A stretch of 64,000 bases of DNA from Oscillospiraceae bacterium (lineage in GTDB: Bacteria; Bacillota; Clostridia; Oscillospirales; Acutalibacteraceae): NCBI GenBank assembly GCA_015066005.1, contig SVPF01000006.1:1-64000 (forward strand), given 5' to 3'. The position numbers and the translations under genes are program-made. Every line of letters starts with the position of its first letter. Within the stretch, counting starts at the first letter, position 1. Under the pieces are notes generated by a model. That model worked only from the letters and a program-made list of their open reading frames with translations, was not told where the DNA came from and searched no databases. This document shows positions 51,958-59,769 of this stretch, piece after piece.

Positions 51958-52713
51958 CTATTTTTTTATGTACTTAATATAATTTGTGTCACTGTTTTTG
52001 CTGCGGTTTTTCATTATACCATAAATTTTTTCGTGCAAAAATTTTACTTTTTCTTTTTGGGTGTTGCCCTTTGGGTAAAAAGGTCCGTCAAGAAAAACCT
52101 GCATAACGGGTCTTTTGAAAAGTTTGGACTTTTTATAGGTTACGGTCATTGCAAAGGTGGGCTTTTCAAATTTTACGGGAAATTTAAAAGCAGTATCGGG
52201 AAAAGGGCGGATATCGGTGTAATATTCCCACACGTGTGCTTCCGGGTAGATAACAATAGGATGATTTTTATTAAGTCGGTATTCAATGGCGCGGTTAAGC
52301 TCCTTAATACCGCTCAAATTATCTACAATCGGCAGTGCGCCTAAAAATTGCAAAATTTTGCCGATAAAGGGAATACCGTAATTTGCTGTACTGACAAGGG
52401 TGTAAATTCTTCTGGGCAACACGCAAAGCGCAGGGATAAATACGTCTCCTACAGGCTGTGTATGGTTGCCGTAAATAAAAAAGCCGCCCTTTACGCCTTT
52501 TAAGTTTTCTTTGCCCGTCACCTTTAAGTGCAAAAAGCATTTGCAATAAAGCCCGCCGAAAATCACCGCAAGACCGTAAATTATGCCTGATAAGGCTTTT
52601 GATAAAATATCAGTTCTTACCCATTTGTAATTATCGGGCAATTTAAAATTTTGGTTAGCGGTTTGTTCAAAGTCATCTGTAAAGCTGTCGTAATATCTTA
52701 CTTTTTTGCTCAT
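51958..52713 (-). CDS. PlsC-like acyltransferase
   Basis: A 251-residue membrane-associated acyltransferase. A hydrophobic segment near residues 40-60 anchors it; the acyltransferase motif NHTQPVGD (NHxxxxD) is at about residue 82 and a second block IYPEAHVWEYY further on. Likely adds fatty acids to a lysophospholipid or glycolipid. It overlaps the upstream acyltransferase by four bases in the GT-acyltransferase operon and is the last gene of it. Confidence 0.8.
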   Translation of the reverse strand: MSKKVRYYDSFTDDFEQTANQNFKLPDNYKWVRTDILSKALSGIIYGLAVIFGGLYCKCFLHLKVTGKENLKGVKGGFFIYGNHTQPVGDVFIPALCVLPRRIYTLVSTANYGIPFIGKILQFLGALPIVDNLSGIKELNRAIEYRLNKNHPIVIYPEAHVWEYYTDIRPFPDTAFKFPVKFEKPTFAMTVTYKKSKLFKRPVMQVFLDGPFYPKGNTQKEKVKFLHEKIYGIMKNRSKNSDTNYIKYIKK

Positions 52714-53573
52714 AGCGTACCCTTCCAGCCCGCAATGTCCGAAGCTTCAAATGTATAGTCAAGCGCCTTGCCGTAAACCGTTTCATAGCAGTTCTTTTTA
52801 AGCGAATAATCCATAACGCCAAGCGCTTCTGTATTTTCCTTAACTGTTTTTTGCGGGTCGGGGTATAAAATATCCAAAATGTGAAGCACATATTTTACCT
52901 TTTTAAATTCGGATGTGTCATCATCATTTAAATCTACCATTTCGACAAAGCATGAAATAATCGGCACGTTAAGCTTTGCGGCATAAAAATATGCGCCGCT
53001 TTTAGGCGGGCGGGGCTTGCGGTAGTTAAACCACATTTCCTGTTCGGGATAAAGTAAAACAGCATGCTTTTTATCTACAAGTCTTTCCTTCAAAATGGAA
53101 AGAAAATCGCGCGCCAAATAGCGAGGGTCCTGTGAAATGGGAATTGTGTCGGCATAGTTCATCAAAAAGCCGATAAAACCCGTCATTGCAAAGTTAGAGG
53201 TTTGACTTATAATTCCCAGTTTTCTTCTTTTAAGCTTGTTTGTAAGGTGGCGTATAACCGTGTTTTCAAGGGGGCTAAAGTGGTTGCTTGTAATAAGCAC
53301 GCCGCCAAGGTCCCTGGGTATTTTTTCAAGTCCTACAATTTCGGTGTTTTTATTTATTATTTTTGTTGCGGTTTTGGCCATCAAAACACCGATAGCGGTT
53401 TTAATTTTAAAGGTAAAATCGTTTCGGCTTTCCATATAGCTTGCAGTAATTTTCTTGCTTTGCTCTGCGGTAAGCACAGGGTCGGTAAGCTCGACCTTAT
53501 TATGAAACTGACCGCTTTCTGCAAAGGTTTTTATATTTTCAATCACCGCTTTTCTGTTATCGCCAATAATCAT
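52710..53573 (-). CDS. PlsC-like acyltransferase, second type
   Basis: A 287-residue acyltransferase-like protein. TSNHFSPLEN carries a histidine with glutamate in place of the usual aspartate (NHxxxxE variant by my reading), followed by YPEQEMWFNYRKPRPPKSGA. Similar in layout to the neighbouring acyltransferase but diverged. It overlaps both neighbours by four bases, so it is translated with them. Possibly inactive or with altered chemistry if the acidic residue is truly displaced. Confidence 0.72.
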   Translation of the reverse strand: MIIGDNRKAVIENIKTFAESGQFHNKVELTDPVLTAEQSKKITASYMESRNDFTFKIKTAIGVLMAKTATKIINKNTEIVGLEKIPRDLGGVLITSNHFSPLENTVIRHLTNKLKRRKLGIISQTSNFAMTGFIGFLMNYADTIPISQDPRYLARDFLSILKERLVDKKHAVLLYPEQEMWFNYRKPRPPKSGAYFYAAKLNVPIISCFVEMVDLNDDDTSEFKKVKYVLHILDILYPDPQKTVKENTEALGVMDYSLKKNCYETVYGKALDYTFEASDIAGWKGTL

Positions 53574-54523
53574 AATCGAATTTTTGCCCCCTTTTCCTGC
53601 ATTTTCTTAAAGGTGATTTCATTTTCGGGAATTTCGCTTCCGCGGTTAACAAGCAATTGCAGACAGTCACTGTCTGCTTTTTTCTTATCGCCTGTATAAT
53701 CTGCCTTATAGGCTTTTATTTCGTTTATGTAACCGCTGTCAGCGGCATATTTCCAAAATTCATCAGCGTATTGAATACCGTCATAGCACCACGGCTTTGA
53801 AAAAAGGTTGTAATGTATGATATGCGTTTTTTCAAGCGGCGGCTGTGCATTGTTGGGCATTGTGTCCCAAGACTTATCAAGATAATATATTTTGCCGTTA
53901 CACATAGCGTTTATATAATCCTGATCAGGTGCAATGCTGTCAAAGTGGTATGTATTTAAAAGGCTTAAAAAATGTCCCTCAAAATCACAGTCGCGCATTT
54001 TTTTAAGGTTCATAAGCAGTACGCCCGAATTTATATATTCTTCCTTTTTAACCCCAATGGCATTTTCGGTATAGGCTACAAGCGGGGGAATATCCGCAAT
54101 AGATAAATCGTTGCAGGCACCAATTAAATTTTCGCCAATATCGGTATCAAAAAGCTTGGCAATATCGTCGGTAAAAACCACATCGCTGTCAATGTAAATG
54201 CCCTTGTCATACTGCGGGAACATTGCGGGAATAAAAAGACGGAAGTATATTGTAAGGGTAAAGTAATCACAGCGAAGACGGTTGCTCATTCTGTCATCCA
54301 AGGCTTCAAAGTTGGCTTTCATAGGTGTAAGCTCAATTTTAAAATTATCGCTTTCAAGGGCTTGTAATTTTTTTGTGTTGGCTTCATTTAAGCCCTGATG
54401 CAAAACAATTGCACGGTAACGCCTTTTTGGGCTTGAATTTTTTATTGCCGAATTAAGCGCAACCGCTAAAAACGGTGCATAACTATCATCAATTGTGAAA
54501 AAAATAGGAATTTCTTTTTGCAT
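53570..54523 (-). CDS. Glycosyltransferase family 8
   Basis: A 317-residue GT8-type retaining transferase. N terminus IPIFFTIDDSYAPFLAVALN, the DxD metal/sugar-nucleotide motif in IYIDSDVVFTDD and a C-terminal HIIHYNLFSKPW-type block are characteristic. It probably transfers glucose or galactose to an envelope lipid or polymer. It begins two bases after the stop of the second GT8 gene. Confidence 0.87.
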   Translation of the reverse strand: MQKEIPIFFTIDDSYAPFLAVALNSAIKNSSPKRRYRAIVLHQGLNEANTKKLQALESDNFKIELTPMKANFEALDDRMSNRLRCDYFTLTIYFRLFIPAMFPQYDKGIYIDSDVVFTDDIAKLFDTDIGENLIGACNDLSIADIPPLVAYTENAIGVKKEEYINSGVLLMNLKKMRDCDFEGHFLSLLNTYHFDSIAPDQDYINAMCNGKIYYLDKSWDTMPNNAQPPLEKTHIIHYNLFSKPWCYDGIQYADEFWKYAADSGYINEIKAYKADYTGDKKKADSDCLQLLVNRGSEIPENEITFKKMQEKGAKIRL

Positions 54524-54524
54524 T

Positions 54525-55319
54525 TTATTTACTCCTTTGGTATTCGTTTATAATGTCATCAAATTCAAAAATATGAAGCTTTGTATGAAGTGCTTCGGTG
54601 TCCCAAGGTTTAACGGTTACTGTGTGGATAATGGGGAAGAACTTAAAAAATGTGGTAAAATGCTTAAAAACGGTATTGCCCTTAATTTTGCCCTGCTCGT
54701 TATATTTTTGGGGTAATTTACGCTTTGTTGCCAGCTTATTTAAAGCCGACTGGTCGGGCATAAACATTTTTTTATCCCTGCACATATCACGGCATTTTTT
54801 AAATAAACCGCTTTTGCGGATGTTCTTCATATTTAAAAGCAGCACGCCCGAATTTAAATAATTGTGTTTTAAAATATTTCCGAAAAACCATTTGCCATAC
54901 CTGTCGGGCACACCTGCAATCTCAGCGTTTTGCATATCGGTGTTATATAAATCGGAAAAGTTGCTTTTGCATAAAACGTCAGTGTCAAGGTATAAAATAC
55001 GGTCGGGAATTTGGGGTACGGTATCAGCAAAAAGCCTTAGCATACAAAATGGCGTAAAGCGCGTTCCCATATTGGCAAGCGGCAGATAGCTTTCGAAGCT
55101 TTCGGTTATGTTAATTAAAAAAACTTTATTATTTTGGTTTTTTGCTTTAATGACCGCTTCAAGCTTGTCGGTAAATTCCATTTTTATACTGTAATGGTTT
55201 TCAATGTCGGCAGTCAGTATGTAAAAGCTTACGGCTTCACTTGTGTTTTTACAAATTGAAAGAGCTGACAAGGCTATGCCGTCGCATACATTACTGTCGC
55301 CGCAAAAAAGTATATTCAA
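54525..55319 (-). CDS. Glycosyltransferase family 8, second copy
   Basis: A 264-residue GT8 protein with ILFCGDSNVCDGIALSALSI at the N terminus and YLDTDVLCKSNF as the DxD motif, ending HTKLHIFEFDDIINEYQRSK. It is the first gene of the four-gene operon (GT8, GT8, two acyltransferases). The region upstream holds three inverted repeats built on GTAGAA. Confidence 0.85.
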   Translation of the reverse strand: MNILFCGDSNVCDGIALSALSICKNTSEAVSFYILTADIENHYSIKMEFTDKLEAVIKAKNQNNKVFLINITESFESYLPLANMGTRFTPFCMLRLFADTVPQIPDRILYLDTDVLCKSNFSDLYNTDMQNAEIAGVPDRYGKWFFGNILKHNYLNSGVLLLNMKNIRKSGLFKKCRDMCRDKKMFMPDQSALNKLATKRKLPQKYNEQGKIKGNTVFKHFTTFFKFFPIIHTVTVKPWDTEALHTKLHIFEFDDIINEYQRSK

Positions 55320-55380
55320 ATGCCTTCACCTCACAGAAAGCATTTTAATTTTGCTTTTTAAAAAAATAAACCTATATATA

Positions 55381-55453
55381 GTAGAAGCCCTTCTACAAAT
55401 TAAGCTTTGGTTCGTAGAATGATTCTACGGTCAATTCTACTGTTCGTAGAAAT
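55381..55453. promoter_or_regulatory. Cluster of three GTAGAA/TTCTAC inverted repeats
   Basis: Inverted repeats GTAGAAGCCCTTCTAC (55381-55396), CGTAGAATGATTCTACG (55413-55429) and ATTCTAC-TGTTC-GTAGAAAT (55434-55453) lie in a row with about one to two helical turns between centres. They are upstream of the GT8 operon and downstream of the XRE gene. A multi-site operator is the likeliest meaning. Confidence 0.55.
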
Positions 55454-55460
55454 AAAAAAA

Positions 55461-55482
55461 CACCCTGCCTTTGGGCAGGATG
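55461..55482 (-). terminator. Terminator of the XRE membrane regulator gene
   Basis: Stem CACCCTGCC / GGCAGGATG; leftward it is followed by TTTTTTTATTTC. Confidence 0.8.
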
Positions 55483-55494
55483 TTATCACTATTA

Positions 55495-56094
55495 TTACAG
55501 CTTTGGCTTTTTAATAAATGACCAAAGAATTATTACAATTTGTCCCGCAACACCTAAAAGAAAAATAAGTGAAACGTTAAGACCAAAATGTAAAAAGGTT
55601 ATATGTATTGCCGATAGTATCGACCATATAAGCGCCGATATAATAAAATAGTTGCGGCGGGGATTAAACCAAATTGAATTAAAAATTAAACGAATTATTA
55701 AAACAATGGGCAGTGCGTAAACAAAATAGAGCCATTGGAATGTTGCTCGGTTTGTGATAAGCGAGGTAATTATAAAAGCAAAAATTGCAACAAACCACAC
55801 AACACTTTCGGATATATAGCATATAACCCTGCGGTTATATTTAACCTCCTTTTGCTTGTGCTCCTTAACGGTTTCTTCAATATTTTCGCTTCTTACCAAA
55901 TAATCAAGCGAAACACCGAACAGGTCGGCCAATTGCACTAATACCGAAATATCGGGAGAGGATTCGGCCCGCTCCCATTTGGAAATGGTTTTATCCGAAT
56001 AGTTAATTTTTTCGGCAAGCTCCATTTGGGTCATATTGTTAAGCAATCGCAATTCAGTTATATTTTTTGCAACAATGTGCTTAATGTCATCCAT
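55495..56094 (-). CDS. XRE family regulator with C-terminal membrane domain
   Basis: A 199-residue protein. Residues 5-60 form an XRE helix-turn-helix (MTQMELAEKINYSDKTISKW with ERAESSPDISVL) and from about residue 90 there are four hydrophobic helices. Membrane-tethered XRE regulators of this kind are common in Clostridia. It is a candidate for binding the GTAGAA repeats 40 bases below its end or the promoter of the TAXI-TRAP operon above it. Confidence 0.85.
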   Translation of the reverse strand: MDDIKHIVAKNITELRLLNNMTQMELAEKINYSDKTISKWERAESSPDISVLVQLADLFGVSLDYLVRSENIEETVKEHKQKEVKYNRRVICYISESVVWFVAIFAFIITSLITNRATFQWLYFVYALPIVLIIRLIFNSIWFNPRRNYFIISALIWSILSAIHITFLHFGLNVSLIFLLGVAGQIVIILWSFIKKPKL

Positions 56095-56202
56095 GCGGTT
56101 TCCTCCTTACATAAAAATCACTCATATTATACAACTATTGATTTGGTTTTGCAAGTTGCTGCAAATAATAAAAAAAATAGACTTAGATTGGTAAATTACA
56201 TC

Positions 56203-56231
56203 TTGACATATGTGTATCGTTATGCTAATAT
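56203..56231 (+). promoter_or_regulatory. Sigma-A promoter of the TAXI-TRAP operon
   Basis: TTGACA at 56203-56208 and TAATAT at 56226-56231, spacer 17. Confidence 0.75.
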
Positions 56232-56263
56232 AATTGTATACATATATACAGGAGGCAAAAACA

Positions 56264-57250
56264 ATGAAAAAGTTTTTAATCGCTTTACTCTCAATTTTAA
56301 TGGTTTTAACCATGGTTGCTTGCGGCGGTAATACCGATAACGGCGGCAACAAGGGCGCAACCAAAATGACAATGGGTACAGGTGGTACTCAGGGTACATA
56401 CTTTGCTTACGGCAACGTTCTTTCGCAGTATATTAAGGACAAAACTAACATTTCTGTTACTGCTGTTTCATCTGACGGTTCAAAAGCAAACATTCAAAGC
56501 ATTGACGTTGGTGACTATCAGTTAGGTACAGTTCAGTCTGACGTTATGGCTTACGCTTGGGACGGTGTTCGTTCCTTTAAGGACGAAGGCAAAATCACAA
56601 GCTTCCGTACAATTGCAGGTCTTTATGCAGAAGCTGTTCAGCTTGTTACTACCGACCCCGACATTAAGTCAGTTAAGGACTTAAAGGGCAAGAAGGTTTC
56701 TATCGGTGCTCCTGCTTCGGGTGTTTATTTCAATGCTATCGACGTTTTAGAAGCTGCAGGTCTTACCGAAAAGGATATTCAGGCTCAATATCAAGACTTC
56801 GGTCAAAGTGCTGATGCTCTTAAGGACGGTAAAATCGATGCTGCATTTATTGTTGCAGGTGCTCCTACACCCGCTATTGACGAGCTTTGCATGACTAATA
56901 AGAATGCTCGCCTTGTTCCTATTGACGGTGATATTGCTAAGGCACTTATGGAAAAGAACAAGTTCTATTCAGTTTATGAAGTTCCTGCAAATTCTTACAA
57001 GAATCAGGATAAGGCTGTTCTTACCGTTACCGTTAAGGCAACCCTTATTGTAAGCGCTGACGCTTCAGAAGATGACGTTTACAACTTAACAAAGACAATC
57101 TTTGATAATATTGAAGATATCAAGGTTAAGCACGCTAAGGGTGCCGAGCTTTCACTTGAAAATGCTACCGACGGTCTTACAGTTGTTCCCTTCCACGCAG
57201 GTGCTGCAAAGTACTTTAAGGAAAAGGGCATTGATGTAGCAACCAAATAA
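56264..57250 (+). CDS. TAXI family TRAP transporter solute-binding lipoprotein
   Basis: A 328-residue exported binding protein. The signal ends in a lipobox (TMVAC, Cys-22). KMTMGTGGTQGTYFAYGNVL is the TAXI-family signature region, and LKGKKVSIGAPASGVYFNAI lies in the ligand cleft. TAXI receptors feed fused TRAP permeases, often for glutamate, 2-oxoglutarate or similar acids; substrate unknown here. The ATG at 56264 follows GGAGG by eight bases. Many GCT/GGT codons suggest high expression. Confidence 0.93.
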   Translation: MKKFLIALLSILMVLTMVACGGNTDNGGNKGATKMTMGTGGTQGTYFAYGNVLSQYIKDKTNISVTAVSSDGSKANIQSIDVGDYQLGTVQSDVMAYAWDGVRSFKDEGKITSFRTIAGLYAEAVQLVTTDPDIKSVKDLKGKKVSIGAPASGVYFNAIDVLEAAGLTEKDIQAQYQDFGQSADALKDGKIDAAFIVAGAPTPAIDELCMTNKNARLVPIDGDIAKALMEKNKFYSVYEVPANSYKNQDKAVLTVTVKATLIVSADASEDDVYNLTKTIFDNIEDIKVKHAKGAELSLENATDGLTVVPFHAGAAKYFKEKGIDVATK

Positions 57251-57345
57251 TTAACTTAAAGGTTAATTTCTTAAAACGTAATAGCTGCGGCTTTGCAGTC
57301 GCAGCTATTTTAGTGCGTTTATAATGAATATAGAAAGGTAGGATT

Positions 57346-59301
57346 TTGTTGGCTCTATTCAAGAAAAAAGCAGTTGCGGCCGATGCTCCTATGGACGTTG
57401 AAGCCGTAATGAAAAAATATGACAGGGAATCCAACGTTCGCGTTTGGGAAGGCAAGCCCAAAATTGTTGTTAATTGTATTTTGGCAGCATTTTCTCTGTT
57501 TTGTATTTACGTAACCTTTTTCGCAACCTGGCTTGACCATATTCGTTTGGCAAGCTTTGTTGGCGCAATTGTTTTCATTGGTTTTTTGGTGTTCCCTGCA
57601 AGAAAGGGCACTCAAAAGGTTAATTACATCCCGTGGTATGATTATATTTTAATGGCTTTGGGCTCGGGCTCATTTTTTTACATTGTGGTTTATGCACAGC
57701 AAATTATTAACCAAGGCATTAAATTTGATAATTATCAAATTATAATTGCCGCTGTGGGCGTGTTATGTCTTTTGGAGCTTTGCCGCCGCTGTGTCGGTAT
57801 TCCGATTATTGTGGTTGCGGTCGCATTTATGGTTTATGCACTTTTTTGGGGTCTTCAACAGCCCGATTTTATGCGCCGTGTGGTTAAGCTTTTCAGCGGT
57901 ATTTTTTATACAACCTCCACCGGTGTTTTATCAACACCTATTGCTACTTGCTCAAAGTATATTGCAATATTTATTATTTTCGGTGCATTTCTTGAAAGAA
58001 CCGGCATTGCCGACTTCTTTATTAAAATTGCAAACTCGGTTGTTGGCGGTTTTTCGGGCGGTCCCGCAAAGGTTGCTGTTGTGGCAAGTGCACTTGAGGG
58101 TATGGTTTCGGGCTCTTCGGTTGCCAATACCGTTGGCTCGGGTGCTGTTACAATTCCGCTTATGAAAAAGGCAGGCTACAAGCCTGAATTTGCGGCTGCC
58201 GCTGAAGCTTCGGCCTCTACAGGCGGTCAAATAATGCCTCCCATTATGGGTGCGGCGGCATTCTTAATGGCTGAAAATATGGGTGTTTCTTACAGTAATA
58301 TTGTTGTTCGCGCAATTTTACCCGCGGTGCTTTACTTCCTTGGTGTATTTATTGTGGTACACCTTGAAGCTAAAAAGGAAGGTCTTCGCGGTCTTACTAA
58401 GGAAGAATTACCCAGATTCTTGCCTCTTTTAAAGCAATCTTATTTATTATTACCTATTATTATTTTGATTGCGCTTGTAAGCAGCGGCGCGCGTTCAATT
58501 GCATTTGCAGCGGCAATTGCAATTATCGCAGCTATTGTTGTGGGCATCTTTAATAAAGAAAACCGCATTACACCCAAGCGTATTTTTGAAGCCTTGGCTG
58601 CAGGCGGTCAGGGTATGATTACGGTTGCAGTTGCTTGCGGTGTGGCCGGTATTATTGCCGGTATTATTTCTATAACAGGTCTTGCAACTCAGCTTATGAC
58701 TGCCATTGTCGGTCTTGCGGGCAATAACGTAATTATTGCGTTGTTCCTTACAATGCTTGCTTGCATCGTTCTTGGTATGGGTGTGCCTACTACCGCAAAC
58801 TATTGCATTATGGCGGCAACATGTGCGCCTATTCTTATGGAAATGGGTGTTCCCGCTATTGCGGCGCACTTCTTCGTGTTCTATTTCGGTATCGTTGCCG
58901 ACTTAACACCTCCCGTTGCGCTGGCGGCCTATGCAGGTGCGGCTATTGCACAGGCAAACCCAATGAAGACTGCATTCACCGCGACCAAGCTTGCCATCGG
59001 CGCATTTATCGTGCCTTACGTATTTGCGCTTAACCCTGCCATGCTGTTTGTTAATACCGTTTGGTATGAGGTTGTGCTTATTTGTGTTACTGCAATCATC
59101 GGTATGTTTGGTGTATCGGCAGCTTTGGAAGGCTATCTCCTTACTAATATGAAGTGGTACGAACGTATTATTTCGGCAGTTGGTGGCTTGCTTCTTATCT
59201 ATCCCGGTCTTGTAACCGACAGTATCGGTCTTGGTCTTATTACCATTGTAGTGCTTATTCAGATTATTTCTAAAAAGGCACATAAAAAGGCTAACGCATA
59301 A
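57346..59301 (+). CDS. TRAP transporter permease, fused DctQ-DctM (4TM-12TM)
   Basis: A 651-residue protein with about sixteen hydrophobic segments: an N-terminal four-helix DctQ-like part (residues about 45-190) fused to a DctM-like elevator domain (GSGAVTIPLMKKAGYKPEFA and GMGVPTTANYCIMAATCAPI motifs typical of TAXI permeases). It imports the ligand of the binding protein with sodium. Start TTG at 57346 or 57349 after AAAGGTAGG. Separated from the receptor gene by 95 bases without a terminator. Confidence 0.94.
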   Translation: MLALFKKKAVAADAPMDVEAVMKKYDRESNVRVWEGKPKIVVNCILAAFSLFCIYVTFFATWLDHIRLASFVGAIVFIGFLVFPARKGTQKVNYIPWYDYILMALGSGSFFYIVVYAQQIINQGIKFDNYQIIIAAVGVLCLLELCRRCVGIPIIVVAVAFMVYALFWGLQQPDFMRRVVKLFSGIFYTTSTGVLSTPIATCSKYIAIFIIFGAFLERTGIADFFIKIANSVVGGFSGGPAKVAVVASALEGMVSGSSVANTVGSGAVTIPLMKKAGYKPEFAAAAEASASTGGQIMPPIMGAAAFLMAENMGVSYSNIVVRAILPAVLYFLGVFIVVHLEAKKEGLRGLTKEELPRFLPLLKQSYLLLPIIILIALVSSGARSIAFAAAIAIIAAIVVGIFNKENRITPKRIFEALAAGGQGMITVAVACGVAGIIAGIISITGLATQLMTAIVGLAGNNVIIALFLTMLACIVLGMGVPTTANYCIMAATCAPILMEMGVPAIAAHFFVFYFGIVADLTPPVALAAYAGAAIAQANPMKTAFTATKLAIGAFIVPYVFALNPAMLFVNTVWYEVVLICVTAIIGMFGVSAALEGYLLTNMKWYERIISAVGGLLLIYPGLVTDSIGLGLITIVVLIQIISKKAHKKANA

Positions 59302-59309
59302 AAAAGTTT

Positions 59310-59354
59310 AATCCGTTTGTCAGGTGTTTTGAAATACTTGGCAAACGGATTTTT
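59310..59354 (+). terminator. Terminator of the TAXI-TRAP operon
   Basis: Stem AATCCGTTTG / CAAACGGATT with inner CAGGTGTTT/AAATACTTG pairing, followed by TTTTT. Confidence 0.85.
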
Positions 59355-59372
59355 AAAATTGTTAAAAAAGTG

Positions 59373-59426
59373 TTGACAAATAAGAAAATTATGGTATAAT
59401 ATCTTACGGTTAGCAAAGGCTAACCG
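59373..59426 (+). promoter_or_regulatory. feoA promoter with DtxR/IdeR-like iron box
   Basis: TTGACA at 59373-59378 and TATAAT at 59395-59400 (16-base spacer), then CGGTTAGCAAAGGCTAACCG at 59407-59426, an inverted repeat of GGTTAGC. It resembles the DtxR/IdeR operator core (GGTTAGSCTAACC). A repressor bound there would sit at the transcription start. Confidence 0.8.
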
Positions 59427-59444
59427 AATTTTGAAGGTGATTTT

Positions 59445-59660
59445 ATGACTTTAAAAGAAGCTATTGAAGGAAAAGAATATATCATTAGGCAAATAGAAAC
59501 CAATGATGAGGAATTAGATGCTTTTTTATTTTCTCTCGGTTGCTATAGCGGTGAACCAATTACCGTGGTTTCACGCAAAAAAGCCACCTGCGTTGTTTCT
59601 ATTAAGGACGCAAGGTACAGTATTGATAATCAGTTAGCAGAAGCAATCGTCCTTTTTTAA
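59445..59660 (+). CDS. feoA: Ferrous iron transport protein A
   Basis: A 71-residue SH3-like protein of usual FeoA length: IRQIETNDEELDAFLFSLGC, GEPITVVSRKKATCVVSIKD and the C-terminal IDNQLAEAIVL. A cytosolic partner of FeoB. GAAGGTGA precedes the ATG. It is separated from feoB by about 110 bases containing another iron-box-like palindrome. Confidence 0.92.
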   Translation: MTLKEAIEGKEYIIRQIETNDEELDAFLFSLGCYSGEPITVVSRKKATCVVSIKDARYSIDNQLAEAIVLF

Positions 59661-59696
59661 AAGAAGGGGACAGTCTGCTGATTGTTTTTTTACCCA

Positions 59697-59718
59697 CGAG
59701 TTAGCCTAGGCTAACTCG
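59697..59718 (+). promoter_or_regulatory. Second iron-box-like palindrome, before feoB
   Basis: A perfect 22-base palindrome with half-site CGAGTTAGCCT. The GTTAGCC / GGCTAAC core is shared with the feoA site. It probably lets a DtxR-type regulator act on feoB independently or as a second site in the operon. Confidence 0.75.
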
Positions 59719-59769
59719 ATGAGTTTGCTTCAACAGGCGTTAGCCGTTAGAATATTAGGAGGAAAAATA

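Noticed and set aside
51952..52344. 130-codon rightward frame over the acyltransferase gene
   Set aside because: Antisense to a motif-bearing gene; low-complexity aromatic product.
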